This document shows positions 22,088 through 32,900 of a stretch of 36,185 nt of DNA, piece by piece. The notes under the pieces were generated by a model. It saw only the letters and a program-made list of their open reading frames with translations. It was not told where the DNA came from and made no database searches. Numbering within the stretch: position 1 is the stretch's first letter; every line of letters begins with the position of its first letter. A program made the position numbers and the translations under genes. Source of the stretch: JAPEKQ01 sp964516845 (lineage in GTDB: Bacteria > Joyebacterota > Joyebacteria > Joyebacterales > Joyebacteraceae); NCBI GenBank assembly GCA_964516845.1, contig CAZEXP010000022.1:1-36185 (forward strand), in the 5' to 3' direction.

Positions 22088-24751
22088 ATGTTCCAGCTGC
22101 TCAGACGCGGCCCGCTGACCGCGGCCCTGCTCGCGCTCCTCGTCCTTCTTCTTGCGGCGCCGGTGACGTTCGCCAAGGATCCGGTCCGTGAGAACCCGTA
22201 CGACGATTCGCTCCCGGTCTGGATGACGGCTGAGGAGTTGACCCGGGTCCACGAGATCGGCACGTACCAGCAGCCGACCGCTGCGCCCCCGGGACCGGCC
22301 AGGAACCCGGGTGAGTTCGAGCCGATGACGGGCATCATCGTCCGCTACCCGTTCGGCAACCCGACCGACCTGCTGGCCGAGTACTCGCAGGACACCGAGC
22401 TCTGGGTCATCGTCACGAGCGCGAGCCAGAGTACCGCGTCGAGCGCGCTCTCGAGCGCGGGCGCCAACATGTCGAACGTCAACTTCTTCAATGCGACGAC
22501 CGACAGCTACTGGACCCGCGACTACGGCCCCTGGTTCATCATCAACGGGAACGACGAGCAGGGTATCGTCGACCACGACTACAACCGCCCGCGCCCGAAC
22601 GACGACCTCATCCCGAGCCTGCTCGCCTCCTCCTGGGGCGTCCCCGCGTACGTCATGGACCTCGAGACAGCCGGCGGCAACTACATGTCGGACGGCCGCG
22701 GCGTCGCGATGTGCTCCGAGCTGACGCTCGACGAGAACTCTGGCATGACCGAGCAGCAGATCGACGATATGGTCGAAGACTACCTGGGGGTGACGCGGTA
22801 CGAGAAGCTCGGGTACGTCCAGACCGGCGGCATCCACCACATCGACTGCTCGGCGAAGTTCCTCGCCCCCGACAAGATCCTCTACAAGCAGGTCGACCCG
22901 GGTCACTCGGACTACGCGCGGATCGAGGCGAACATCACGTACCTCTCGCAGATCCAGAGTTCGTACGGCACGCCATACGAGATCATCCGCGTCTACACGC
23001 CGAACGACGAACCGTACACGAACTCGCTCATCGTCAACAACAAGGTCTACGTTCCAATGTACGGCACGTCGAACGACGCGGCTGCCATCGCGACCTACGA
23101 GGCGGCGATGCCCGGCTACGAGATCCTCGGGTATGACGGCTCGTGGCTGACCGACGATGCCATTCACTGCCGCGCGATGGGTGTCACCGACCGCTACATG
23201 CTCTACATCGACCACATCCCGCTCCTCGACACGGCGAGCTCCTCGCAGAACTACCGGGTCGAGGCGTACATCCACGACTACAGCGACGCCGGTCTCAAGA
23301 CCGACTCGCTCCTTGTCTACTGGAAGAACGACGGGATGGGCAGCTACTCGTCCGTCGTGATGACGCCCTCGACGCGCGCCGGCATGTACCACGCCGACAT
23401 CCCCGCGCAGTCGGTCGGGAGCGAGGTCTCCTACTACGTGTACGCAGTCGATTACTCCGGCAGGCGCGAGGCGCACCCGTACATCGCACCGGGCGACGCA
23501 CACGTGTTCGAGGTTCTCGTCGACACTGAGGCTCCGGCCATCACGCATGCCCAGCTCGCCGACACGCCGACCGCCAGCTGGCCGCCGACGGCGAGCGCGA
23601 CGGTGACCGACAACATCCAGGTCGGCGCGGTCATCCTCGAGTCGTGGATCAACAGCGTGCGTCAGGTCGACGTGGCGATGACCAATATCGGCGGGACCTT
23701 CACGTACGAGGGCGACTTCCCCGGCAGCGTCGTGGAAGGCGACCTGGTCGAGTACCGCATCCGCGCTGAAGACGCCGCGTCACCGGCCAACGTGACGTAC
23801 GACCCGACCTCCGGGTACCACAGCTTCGACATCGTCGACGCCATCCCGATCCTCATCGTCGAGCTCGACGGCTCGCCGATCTCGGGCAGCGCCATGACGA
23901 CGATCCTCGACAGCAAGGACATCAGCTACTACTACACGACGTCGTGGCAGTCGGACATGGTGAGCTACGAGGCCGTGTTCATCCTGCTCGGCGTCTACTC
24001 GCAGAACTACTCGCTCTCGACCACGCAGGCCAATGAACTCGTCGCGTACCTCAACGCCGGCGGGCAGGTCTACATGGAGGGCGGCGACTGCTGGGCGTAC
24101 GACTCGGCCCGCACCGTGTACAACGGGTACTTCGGGGTCGACGGGACCAGCGACGGCTCCGGCGACCTCTCCACGGTCAGTGGCGTCCCCGGGACGATGT
24201 GCGACGGCATGAGCTTCGCCTACGCGGGCGGGAACAGCTACATCGACCACATGGCGCCGACCGGCGGCGGCGTGGTGGTGTTCCGGAACCCGGCCGATCT
24301 CCAGGGCTGCGGGGTCGCCAACGACGAGACGAGCTACCGCACGATCGGATGCTCGTTCGAGTTCGGCGGTCTGACCGACGGAACCGCGCCTTCGACGAAG
24401 GCCGACGTCCTCACCGAGATCCTGGACTTCTTCGAGCTCATCGACACCGGCGTCGACGGACCGTTCGATGGAGCGAGGTTCACGCTCGAGCAGAACCGGC
24501 CGAACCCGTTCAACCCGACGACGACGATCGCCTTCGAACTTCCGACGCGCGGAGAGGCCGAGCTCGCTGTCTACAATGCGGCCGGTCGCCGCGTCGTCAC
24601 GCTCGAGTCCGGCGTTCTCGACGCGGGTCGACACACCGCGACGTGGAACGGAAAGAACGCCGACGGCGAGACCGTCGCAAGCGGCATCTACTTCTTCAGG
24701 CTGACGCGCGACGGTGAGAGCACGAACAGGAAGGCCGTGCTGCTGAAGTAG
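22088..24751 (+). CDS. Secreted Porphyromonas-type peptidylarginine/agmatine deiminase with FlgD-like tail
   Basis: 887 residues from ATG 22088 (GGAGG 7 nt upstream). Signal peptide 1-29. The deiminase domain (about 45-375) shows the four catalytic residues with near-PPAD spacing: Asp145 (WTRDYGPWF), His251 and Asp253 (GGIHHIDCSAKFLAP), Cys361 (DDAIHCRAMGV); also DYNRPRPNDD and AGGNYMSDG. In P. gingivalis this family converts C-terminal arginine of peptides to citrulline, releasing ammonia. Downstream lie Ig-like modules (about 375-610), a GATase/ThuA-like segment (PILIVELDG, LVAYLNAGGQVYMEGGD; about 615-790) and the shared tail (NRPNPFNPTTTIAFELP ... ASGIYFFRL ... VLLK). Free agmatine or arginine as substrate remains possible. 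Confidence 0.9.
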   Translation: MFQLLRRGPLTAALLALLVLLLAAPVTFAKDPVRENPYDDSLPVWMTAEELTRVHEIGTYQQPTAAPPGPARNPGEFEPMTGIIVRYPFGNPTDLLAEYSQDTELWVIVTSASQSTASSALSSAGANMSNVNFFNATTDSYWTRDYGPWFIINGNDEQGIVDHDYNRPRPNDDLIPSLLASSWGVPAYVMDLETAGGNYMSDGRGVAMCSELTLDENSGMTEQQIDDMVEDYLGVTRYEKLGYVQTGGIHHIDCSAKFLAPDKILYKQVDPGHSDYARIEANITYLSQIQSSYGTPYEIIRVYTPNDEPYTNSLIVNNKVYVPMYGTSNDAAAIATYEAAMPGYEILGYDGSWLTDDAIHCRAMGVTDRYMLYIDHIPLLDTASSSQNYRVEAYIHDYSDAGLKTDSLLVYWKNDGMGSYSSVVMTPSTRAGMYHADIPAQSVGSEVSYYVYAVDYSGRREAHPYIAPGDAHVFEVLVDTEAPAITHAQLADTPTASWPPTASATVTDNIQVGAVILESWINSVRQVDVAMTNIGGTFTYEGDFPGSVVEGDLVEYRIRAEDAASPANVTYDPTSGYHSFDIVDAIPILIVELDGSPISGSAMTTILDSKDISYYYTTSWQSDMVSYEAVFILLGVYSQNYSLSTTQANELVAYLNAGGQVYMEGGDCWAYDSARTVYNGYFGVDGTSDGSGDLSTVSGVPGTMCDGMSFAYAGGNSYIDHMAPTGGGVVVFRNPADLQGCGVANDETSYRTIGCSFEFGGLTDGTAPSTKADVLTEILDFFELIDTGVDGPFDGARFTLEQNRPNPFNPTTTIAFELPTRGEAELAVYNAAGRRVVTLESGVLDAGRHTATWNGKNADGETVASGIYFFRLTRDGESTNRKAVLLK

Positions 24752-24786
24752 CGCGGCAGGAGTGACGCGATTGCGTCAACCGGATT

Positions 24787-24836
24787 GACAGCCCCAGCGA
24801 CCGGGGCGCATCACATGCGCTGGCGCTGGGGCTGTC
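24787..24836 (+). terminator. Terminator after the PAD-like gene
   Basis: A 13-bp stem GACAGCCCCAGCG/CGCTGGGGCTGTC closing a 24-nt loop that is itself partly paired, followed by CGTTTCAGG. It begins 35 nt after the stop. Confidence 0.75.
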
Positions 24837-24845
24837 CGTTTCAGG

Positions 24846-24875
24846 CACGGAGTTCGCTCCGTGACGAGCACGGAG
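24846..24875 (+). promoter_or_regulatory. Leader with two mutually exclusive hairpins
   Basis: CACGGAG (24846-24852), TTCG loop, CTCCGTG (24857-24863), ACGAG, CACGGAG (24869-24875). The central arm can pair with either flanking copy: 7 bp with a stable UUCG loop, or 7 bp with a 5-nt loop. It lies 35 bp before the ATG of the PHP gene; no promoter is evident between the upstream terminator and this gene. Confidence 0.45.
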
Positions 24876-24909
24876 CCACAGACTCACACGCAGGCACAAG
24901 GAGCACACG

Positions 24910-27090
24910 ATGTCCGCAAGAGCCCGAGCGTTCGCGTTGATGATCCTCCTTGTTGCAGCGTCGGCTGCAACCCTCCTCCCCTCCACCGCGTCCGCGCAGG
25001 ACAGGTATGACAACACGTGGATGAAGGATTTCATAATGGACGCCCCGTGGCGCGTCAGGGACGTCGACACGGCCATCCCGCTCACGATCATCCTCAAGGA
25101 CTGCGACGCCGACGACATCAGGGAGCTCCACTGGATCCGATGCTGGGACGTCACGAGCGGCGAGGTGATGCTCTGGAACCACGACTTCGGTGACGAGCAA
25201 CTCGGTGATGACGCGTACGAGCACAACTTCTGGACCTACATCACGACCGTGACCGAGGGGCACCCCTCGCTTCCCGACGGCACGCCGCTCACGCCAGCCA
25301 ACCTCGGATATGCCGCGGGCGACGCCATCCAGCTCAAGGTCAGCGTCTACTACAAGGACGACTGGTTCAATTACACCGAGACACGCCATCTCCGCGTCCG
25401 CGTCGCGCCCGCGAACTACCCGTGGCCGGCCGGTTGGTACGGCGGTGACACGCACTATCACACGCTCTATACAAATAACATCGCCGAGTACGGCGCGCCG
25501 GTGCCGGCCGTGGCGATGACGGGCGAAGCCATGGGACTGTCGTGGCTCACGACGACCGACCACTCGTGTGATCTCGACGAGACCGGCGACGGCTCGTTCT
25601 CGTACGCGACGACGCACTGGGAGTACACGATCCAGAACGAGGCCGGCAGCCAGACAACCTACCGCGACAACACGTCGTTCGGCTCGTCCTGGAATGCTCT
25701 CGGCGATGATGTTGCGCAGGTGAGTTCGCCGGACTTCCGGATGTACCGCGGCGTGGAGATCAACCTCGCCTCGATCGACGGCGACACGTACGACAAGACG
25801 CTCCACTGCCTGTTCTACAACGACGCCTACATCAGCTCACCGCACTCGGGCGCCATCGGCGAGCGGCCGGTGAGCCCGGCTCTTCCCAGCGGACTGTCGC
25901 AGATCGCGGGTGAAGGGTTCGCATACGCCGCGCACCCGATGTCGGACCTGGGCGGCGAGTGGGGCGGCATCGACTGGACCGTCAACGGAGCCATGTGGGG
26001 TGATGAGGATCTCGACTACTCGGTAGGCCACGAGAGGTTCAGCGGCCTCGAGGCGTTCAACACGCGCCCGACGAGGTTCTCCAGCGACCAGATGAACCCG
26101 TGGAGCGACTTTGACGCGGGTGTCACACCCGGCGGCGCGTATCCCCAGGAGCTGCTTCAGGGCATCGCCGCCTGGGACGGACTCATTGCCACGAATCTCG
26201 ACCCGCTCGAGAAGACGTTCCTCGCCGGGGGCAGCGACGCCCACGGCGACTTCAACTACGCGCCGACGCTCTCACTCGACAGCTACGCGACCGACAACGC
26301 CATCGGGAAGGTCCAGACCGTCGCGCACGTGCCCGGGCCATACGGCCCCGGCTCGCTCCCACCCATGAGCGAGATCCTCGCCGCCTATCGCGCCGGACGC
26401 ACGGTGGTCACGGACGGCCCGTTCGTCACGCTCGGCGTGGATGCCACAGGCGACTTCGACCTGGACGACCCGGACGATCTCATCGTCGGCGAGGACGGAA
26501 CGTGGGATGCGAACTTCCCGCTTCCCCTCATCCTCACCTGGGCCTCCACGACGGAGTTCGGGCGGATCGCCGAGATCAAGCTCATCGGCATCGATGCCGG
26601 AGGAACGAACACACTGGCGCTCTTCGATCCGCGGGCGACAGGGCAAGGCTTCGGAGGAACGAGCGTCATCGAATTCCCGGCCGGAAGCTTCACCGGGATG
26701 CGCGCGTTCCGCGTCGAGTGCTCGACCGGCTCGACGGGCGACGACTACCGCGCCTACGCCAATCCCGTCTGGGTTGAATTCGACGCGACGAGTGTCACAC
26801 AGGACGAGGGCGGCGCTTCGCTGTCGCTCGCGGCCCGCTCGAACCCGTCACGCGGGTCAACCGGCCTGAGCTTCACGCTCCCATCGGCCGGCTTCGCAGA
26901 GATCGGTCTCTACGACCTCCGGGGTCGGTTGGTCCGGACGCTGCTCCGGGAGGAGCTCCCGGGCGGCGCGCACGAGGCGGCCTGGGACGGAACGGACGCG
27001 GCCGGAACATCGGCTGCGTCGGGTGTCTACTTCGTCGCTCTGCGACACGATGGTTCGACCGCCACGACGAAGCTCATCCTGCTACGCTAG
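24910..27090 (+). CDS. Secreted PHP-domain metallohydrolase (CehA/McbA-like) with FlgD-like tail
   Basis: 726 residues, AAGGAG 6 nt before the ATG. Signal peptide 1-29 (STASAQ). An N-terminal beta domain (30-170) is followed by a PHP-type metal site: GGDTHYHT (Asp180, His182, His184), TTTDHS (Asp217, His218), GVEI near 280, AHP near 340, and GGSDAH at about 438-443. These residues bind two or three metal ions in PHP phosphoesterases and in CehA/McbA, the latter hydrolysing carbaryl-type esters. The C-terminus is the shared tail (ARSNPSRGSTGLSFTLP, YDLRGRLVRTL, SGVYFVALRHDG, ILLR). Substrate could be a phosphodiester, an ester or a carbamate. It follows the PAD-like gene in the same direction but behind a terminator. 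Confidence 0.85.
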   Translation: MSARARAFALMILLVAASAATLLPSTASAQDRYDNTWMKDFIMDAPWRVRDVDTAIPLTIILKDCDADDIRELHWIRCWDVTSGEVMLWNHDFGDEQLGDDAYEHNFWTYITTVTEGHPSLPDGTPLTPANLGYAAGDAIQLKVSVYYKDDWFNYTETRHLRVRVAPANYPWPAGWYGGDTHYHTLYTNNIAEYGAPVPAVAMTGEAMGLSWLTTTDHSCDLDETGDGSFSYATTHWEYTIQNEAGSQTTYRDNTSFGSSWNALGDDVAQVSSPDFRMYRGVEINLASIDGDTYDKTLHCLFYNDAYISSPHSGAIGERPVSPALPSGLSQIAGEGFAYAAHPMSDLGGEWGGIDWTVNGAMWGDEDLDYSVGHERFSGLEAFNTRPTRFSSDQMNPWSDFDAGVTPGGAYPQELLQGIAAWDGLIATNLDPLEKTFLAGGSDAHGDFNYAPTLSLDSYATDNAIGKVQTVAHVPGPYGPGSLPPMSEILAAYRAGRTVVTDGPFVTLGVDATGDFDLDDPDDLIVGEDGTWDANFPLPLILTWASTTEFGRIAEIKLIGIDAGGTNTLALFDPRATGQGFGGTSVIEFPAGSFTGMRAFRVECSTGSTGDDYRAYANPVWVEFDATSVTQDEGGASLSLAARSNPSRGSTGLSFTLPSAGFAEIGLYDLRGRLVRTLLREELPGGAHEAAWDGTDAAGTSAASGVYFVALRHDGSTATTKLILLR

Positions 27091-27178
27091 ACCCGTCGCC
27101 GACAAGGGCTCCGAACGATCAGCGGGGCTGTGCCCGGAGACAGGATTCGTCGGCAACGACACGCGCCGCATACACAAG

Positions 27179-27211
27179 AAGCCGCCCCCCGGACTTTCCG
27201 GGAGGCGGCTT
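27179..27211. terminator. Bidirectional terminator between the PHP and S1 protease genes
   Basis: A 14-bp stem AGCCGCCCCCCGGA/TCCGGGAGGCGGCT with one mismatch, 3-nt loop, followed by TTTCTG on the plus strand and TTCTTGTG on the minus strand. It lies between convergent stops at 27090 and 27244. Confidence 0.85.
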
Positions 27212-27243
27212 TCTGCATCGGGAACGTTCGTACGGTCGCCCGC

Positions 27244-29757
27244 CTACTTCACGAGCACCATCTTCACCGTGTCATCGAAACCGTCGGCCTCAACACGCGC
27301 GAAGTACACGCCCGCGGCGGCCCGTTCGCCACGCCCGTCGCATCCATCCCACACGGTGGTATGAGAGCCGGCGCCCATCACGCTGTTCTCGAGCTGCCGC
27401 ACGAGACGTCCAGCCGCGTCATACACGTTGAGCGCGACATGGCTCCTCGCCGGCAGGGAGAACCGCACGGTCGTCGCCGCGGTGCCGAACGGGTTCGGGT
27501 AGGCCGGGGAGAGCGACAGTCTCCCGATCTGGTCCTCGCCCGCGACACCAGTTCCGCCGGTGGAGACACCCCACATCTCGATGTCATCGATGTTCCAGCC
27601 GCAGAACTGCCAGCTCGAATCGGTCGAACCCATCGTCCATCTCAGGTAGACGACCGGCTCCTCGGCCGCGACGAAGGAGATGTCGTACTCGTACTGCGCC
27701 CACGACGAGTCCTCGGTGTGGCTGTCCGGGTTCGACCAGATCGTCTCCCACGTCGAACCGTCGTTGCTCACGCGGACATATGCATGGTCGTACGAGCTGC
27801 GCTCGACGCCCAGCCAGCGCCAGAACTTCAGTGTCACCGTGCCCAGCTCGGAGCAGTCTATCGCCGTACTCGTCAGATGCCGCTCGACGAGCGAATTCTC
27901 GTAGTCTCCGCTGAGGTTGTAGCCGTAGACGTTCGAGCCGGTGTGTCCCGAGGTCGGGTCGGCTGAACCGTATGCACCGCCTCCACCCGTCGGCTGGCCG
28001 AACGCCCACAATCCCTGGATCGTCCAACCGGGATCCGTGTCCATCGGGAAGCTGTGCGCGAGTTCGGGCAGCCCAATCGTCAATGTAGCGCCTCGCGTGG
28101 TGTCGCCGACATGGTCGGTCTCGTTGACGAAGTCGACAACGTCCGTGTAGACGCCGTTACCCAGCGCATTCGCGGCGGAGTTGATCGTCACCGTCACATT
28201 GGTCGTGCCGTGCGCGTTGAGATACCCGCTCGCGTTCGACAGCGTGATCCACGATTCGTTCTTGGAAACCGAGTAGTTGATGCCCGTGTCGTTCTGGTTC
28301 TCGAGCGTGTAGACGAACTGGCTCGGCGTGAACGGCCCCCCGGAGCTGCCTTCCGAGACGGCGGCCGTTGACGGAGTCACCCGCAACCCCGCCGCGAACG
28401 GCGAGTAGAGGTCGACGGAGGTCGCACCGGTCGACGCGGGGTCAAGCCAGTCGCTCAGCCGCGTGCTGCTCGAACCGCCGCCGGTCCACGACATCGAGAG
28501 GCGGCCGTACCAGTCCGAGTCATCGTTCCCACAGGCGGCGTACCCGCCGTGCAGCTGTCCCACGATACGATGGTCCTGGTCGAAGAGCGGCGACCCTGAC
28601 GAACCGGGCTCGGTCGTACCGACGTCCCAATCGGTCACGCGGATATGCGAGCCGTCGCCCGGCGTGCTCGTGTTCAGATAGCTTGTGGTCGTGCATGCGT
28701 CGTACTCGAAGCTGATGCACTTCTCCATCGCATCGGGCTGGTGGATGGCGGTCGCGCTTGTCGGGTTCTGAGAGCCGCGGTCCCACCCGGCGAACGTCAC
28801 GCCGTACGCGGGATCGGGGTCCTCGTCCAGCTCGACCAGCGTGAAGTCCGACGTGGAGTACGTCGCGCGGAAGTAGGAGCCGGTCTGATAGTCGCTCAGA
28901 GACCCACCACTGAGGTCACCACAGTTCTCACTCTCGTAGTTCCAGTAGACCACCAGCGATGCTGCGTTTCCGGTATTGATTCCGCAGTGGTTCGCCGTCA
29001 TGAAGTACGGCGTGCCGTCCTGCGACGTATTGTTGACCATGAAGCCGGTGCAGAACGTCGACCCGCCGGTCGAGATCGCGGCGACAGAAGCGATATCGTC
29101 GCGCCAGCCGTCGCCTTCGGGGCAGACGACATCGATGTTGCAGTAGCCGGGCGCCCGATCGAGGATTTCGCCGAAGCCACGGTAGCCGGCGTTCACCGAA
29201 GACAGCTCCAGGTCGAGATCGGAGACCACCTTCGACGCGATCGTCAGCTCGATGACAACGTCATCGCCGGAGACCACCGGAGTCCAGAGCTCGCCGTGTT
29301 CCTCGTTGTCGTCCGCCGTGAACGGACCGACGACCGACGAACCGTCCACCGAGTAGACGAGCAGGCTCGCGCCCGCCGGCATCCGGTACGTGTCGAAGCC
29401 GAGATTGATTGACGATGCCCCCGGCGACGTGATCCTGAGCCGCCACAGCCGCGTCGAGTAGTCGAGATCCTCCCATGTTCCTGAAGTGAGCGGCGAGACC
29501 TCCACCGCGTTGGGAACGGCGAAGCGCGGAGGCAGTCCGTCCGCCTCTCGGACCTCGTCCTCCAGAGCGATTTCCGCCCTATCGACCGCGGGAACCCGCA
29601 CCTGGTCGACCGAGCCGAGGGGGAGCACGTCCTCGACGAATGCCGTCGGGACCGCGCTTGCCGCGTCGGCCATCGTTCCGCCGGCGACGAGGAAGGACAT
29701 GACGATCAGAAGAGACGCGGACATGAGTACGCCGCGACTGCGATCACTCGTGAACAT
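27244..29757 (-). CDS. Secreted lysyl-endopeptidase-like S1 serine protease with FlgD-like tail
   Basis: 837 residues from ATG 29757 (GGGAGG 6 nt upstream; the longer frame to 29931 is not leader-like). Signal peptide to about 33, then a propeptide-like domain (35-200). The protease domain (about 204-455) has the triad His257 (FMTANHCGI), Asp304 (SDFTLVELDEDP) and Ser387 (TTEPGSSGSPLF). The stretch around GQLHGG, SDWYGR, SWTGGG and LSDWLDPASTGA closely follows Achromobacter lysyl endopeptidase, including the Asp of the lysine pocket (SDxYGR). After it come a BACON-like Ig domain, a MAM-like jelly-roll (FWRWLGVERSSYDHAYVRVS, about 620-760) and the shared tail ending MVLVK. Expected cleavage: after Lys (inferred). 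Confidence 0.9.
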   Translation of the reverse strand: MFTSDRSRGVLMSASLLIVMSFLVAGGTMADAASAVPTAFVEDVLPLGSVDQVRVPAVDRAEIALEDEVREADGLPPRFAVPNAVEVSPLTSGTWEDLDYSTRLWRLRITSPGASSINLGFDTYRMPAGASLLVYSVDGSSVVGPFTADDNEEHGELWTPVVSGDDVVIELTIASKVVSDLDLELSSVNAGYRGFGEILDRAPGYCNIDVVCPEGDGWRDDIASVAAISTGGSTFCTGFMVNNTSQDGTPYFMTANHCGINTGNAASLVVYWNYESENCGDLSGGSLSDYQTGSYFRATYSTSDFTLVELDEDPDPAYGVTFAGWDRGSQNPTSATAIHQPDAMEKCISFEYDACTTTSYLNTSTPGDGSHIRVTDWDVGTTEPGSSGSPLFDQDHRIVGQLHGGYAACGNDDSDWYGRLSMSWTGGGSSSTRLSDWLDPASTGATSVDLYSPFAAGLRVTPSTAAVSEGSSGGPFTPSQFVYTLENQNDTGINYSVSKNESWITLSNASGYLNAHGTTNVTVTINSAANALGNGVYTDVVDFVNETDHVGDTTRGATLTIGLPELAHSFPMDTDPGWTIQGLWAFGQPTGGGGAYGSADPTSGHTGSNVYGYNLSGDYENSLVERHLTSTAIDCSELGTVTLKFWRWLGVERSSYDHAYVRVSNDGSTWETIWSNPDSHTEDSSWAQYEYDISFVAAEEPVVYLRWTMGSTDSSWQFCGWNIDDIEMWGVSTGGTGVAGEDQIGRLSLSPAYPNPFGTAATTVRFSLPARSHVALNVYDAAGRLVRQLENSVMGAGSHTTVWDGCDGRGERAAAGVYFARVEADGFDDTVKMVLVK

Positions 29758-29815
29758 CAATAACCTCCCTGTGAGAGGACACTCAGAAAGCACGGACCGA
29801 TTCCTATTCTTGACA

Positions 29816-29824
29816 ATTATAGCA
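29816..29824 (-). promoter_or_regulatory. Extended -10 promoter of the S1 protease gene
   Basis: Minus strand TGCTATAAT; the 17-bp-spaced upstream hexamer TGGCGT is weak. It lies 59 bp before the ATG at 29757. Confidence 0.6.
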
Positions 29825-29873
29825 CATGTGGCGCGATTACGCCAGCCTCTGCTGATTCGCCTTACACATAAGC

Positions 29874-29905
29874 CGGACCCCGGTCCGCAAACGGCCCGGG
29901 GTCCG
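29874..29905. terminator. Hairpin terminator after the gingipain-like gene
   Basis: A 10-bp stem CGGACCCCGG/CCGGGGTCCG with a 12-nt loop, 29 nt beyond the stop at 29934. No long U-tract on the minus strand. Confidence 0.65.
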
Positions 29906-29933
29906 ATTTCATGCATCACTGCCCTGCACACAT

Positions 29934-32900
29934 CTACTTAAGCAGCACCATCTTCACCGCGTCGTCGAAACCGTCGGACTGCATCCGGCAGAAGTAGACG
30001 CCGGAGGCTGTGCGTCTGCCCTCATCGTCCGTGCCGTCCCACACGGCGCTCATCACGCCCGGCGCTCGCTCGTCATCCACGAGGGTCCTGACGCGGCGAC
30101 CGGCCACGTCGTAGATCGCGATGAGAACGTGCGCCCGTTCGGGCACGGCATAGCTGATGACGGTGACCGGGTTGAACGGGTTCGGAATGTTCTGAGAGAG
30201 CGCGAACCGCGCCGGGAGCCCGTCGGAATCATCGACCACGGTCCCGACGCCGCCGGAACTCGTGAACGAGATGTCGTCGACGTACCACCCCTCCTCCGCA
30301 ACGTATCCATCGGAGACGAAGCGGAAGCGGACGCCCATCGACTCCCCGACGTACGCCGAAAGGTCGAACGTCTCCTGCGTCCAATCGAACGAGCCGGACC
30401 AGCAGGGTGTGCCCTCCGGAAGCGGGTTCGCGTCGTTGTCGTTCTTCTGATGGCTGTACCCGCCGTCAGGCACGAGTGTCTGCCAGGTCGCTCCTCCGTC
30501 GGTCGAGCACTCGACGAGGCAGCAGTCCCAGGCGAGCGTTGCGTCCTCCTCCTCGGCGGCCAGCCAGTGCCAGAAGCTGAACTCGGCATCGGCGCCGACA
30601 CAGACCGTCGGCATGACCAGCACGCCGTCCGCGGAGTTGCCGTAGACGGTCGAGCCTGCGCCGCCGAACTTCCAGCTGCTTCCGGCCGAGTGGTAGCGGT
30701 ACGACTCGATGTGCCATTCATCGACGAACCCGGTCGTCACGTTGTCGTGGGTCCAGCCGCCCTCTCCGCTCTCAACATCATCGGCGAAGTTCCCGCCGCC
30801 CGTCATGAGCGTGAACTGCTCGATGAGCAGATAGCCCCACGCATCCGTCACCTCAACGTCGAACTCGATCTCGCGGTAATCGGGACAGTCCGGGAGGATC
30901 GTGACAACGAACTCGTCCGCCAACGCCGCATGCGTTCCAACGTTGAGGAACGGGAGCCCCGCGCTCGCCTCGTGGACGACCGCGTAGAGATCGCTCGTGC
31001 TCAGCGTCGCGCCGATCAGCGATGAGCGCACGCCGCCAGTGTTCTCCAGTTCGACCATGATCCCGACGGTCTCACCCGCCTCGAGACACGCGTTGCCGTT
31101 GCCTCCGCCCGGCGAGTCGTCGGCGTCGACGTCGTGGATCGAAAGAACCGGTGCAACGACCGCGACCGTGAAGTAGCTCATCCATGTGTCGACACCGTCC
31201 CCCGCTTCGACCTCGAACCCGATCTCGGTACCGTCGGGACAGCCACCGGCAAGAGCCACGACATAGTCGAGCTGGCTTGCCACCGTCGCCCCGTCCGGAA
31301 TGTCGCCGAAGCCGCTCACGCTGTCGATGACGGCCGCGTAGACGCTCTGGCTTCTCAGGACGGCGCTCACGCCGTAGGCGGTGTCGACACCGACGTTCTC
31401 GAGATGGAGAACGAACTCGAGCGTCTCGCCGGCGCCGGCCAGACCGTCCTCGTTGCCGTTGCTGCCGCCGAGGACGTCATCGTCGAGATCCGCACTCTCA
31501 TGGATGCAGTAAGCGCCCACGGGCGGGATGATGGGGACATCAGCCGAGTGGCGGTAGTGGTTCGGCTTCGTGACCGTCACACGCATGGTCCCCGGCACGG
31601 TTGCCGGCGTGAGCGGCACGCTCACGGGCGAACCCGTGCCGTACGCGATCCCGATGATCTCGCCGTCGACGGTCAGCGCGATGATCGAGCCGTCGTCGGC
31701 CGTGACGGTGAAGCTCGGAACGCCGATCGTCATCGCGGCGTCATGGCTCACGGTGAGCGCCTGCGGCACCTCGGAGAACAGCGTCGTGAACGCGTCGCCA
31801 TGCATATGGAAGAGGTAGTACGTCACCTCCTTGTCGCCCGTGTTCCACGGCCAGTTCGACGCCTGCAGGTAGTACTTGCCGGACACGTTCGCGAAGGCAG
31901 GCCTCAGGTCGGGCGGGCCGGTCTCGCGGTTCTTCGCCGGATAGCCGGGATCGAACTCAGGCCACATGCTGTCGTACATGCCGAACACGTAGGCGTCGTT
32001 GACGAACGAATACGACGATTCAGTCGCCGCGATCAGCCCGAGCGCGCCGTACTGCTGGCGATGGAACGCCTCAGCGAAGCACTCGCCGAACATGTTGAAC
32101 TGGCCGGTCAGGCAGTTGACGGAGAAGACGAACGTGTGGTCCTGGTTCGAGAGCCCGCCGAGATCGCTCACGCTGTAGTCGGGCTCACCCCAGCCGCCCG
32201 TGCTGCCGTGGTCGCGATGCTGCAGGATGAACGCGCCGGAGTTGATGTCGGCATTGAGACGCGTCGCGTTCCCGCCCCAGTCGGTGAGATGCTCCGGCGT
32301 CAGCGGGATGTAGCCAAGACCGTTCGGGCCGAAGTAGTCGACGAGCATGTCCGTGTTGTCACTCGTCGACCAGGCCGTCTCGGGTGTGCCCGAGCAGATC
32401 GCGTATTCGCGGACCGGCGACTTCCCTTGCTCATTGGCGAGGAACCCGTAGATGATCTCGGAGCAGATCGTGAACCACCGGTCCGTCTGCCAACCGCAGG
32501 CCACGATCGGGTTCTGATAGAAAGCCGCGGCCGTCGGCGGGTCGCGCTCGTAGAGGATCGCCTTGAGCACGAGTTGTCTCAGCTCGAACGCCGTCGAAGC
32601 CGTCATCCTCGCCGTCACGATGTCCGGCAGGTGATCGCCGTCGACATCGGCGTAGATGTTGTCGGAGACGCAGTAGCTGTTGTAGACGGGAGACGTGATG
32701 CCGCTCGTCACACCGTCCGCCGCGTAGTCGGCGAGAAACAGGATGGCCGCCGGAGGCGTCGACCACGTGTTGTAGGCGTTGTTGACCCAGGCCTCGATCT
32801 CCGCCGCCGTTGCTCCGGTCTCCGTCAGCGTGACGATGCCCGTGTCGATGCCCTGGAATGTCCGCCACTGAACCAGGCTGTCGGCCCAACCGACGTAGAC

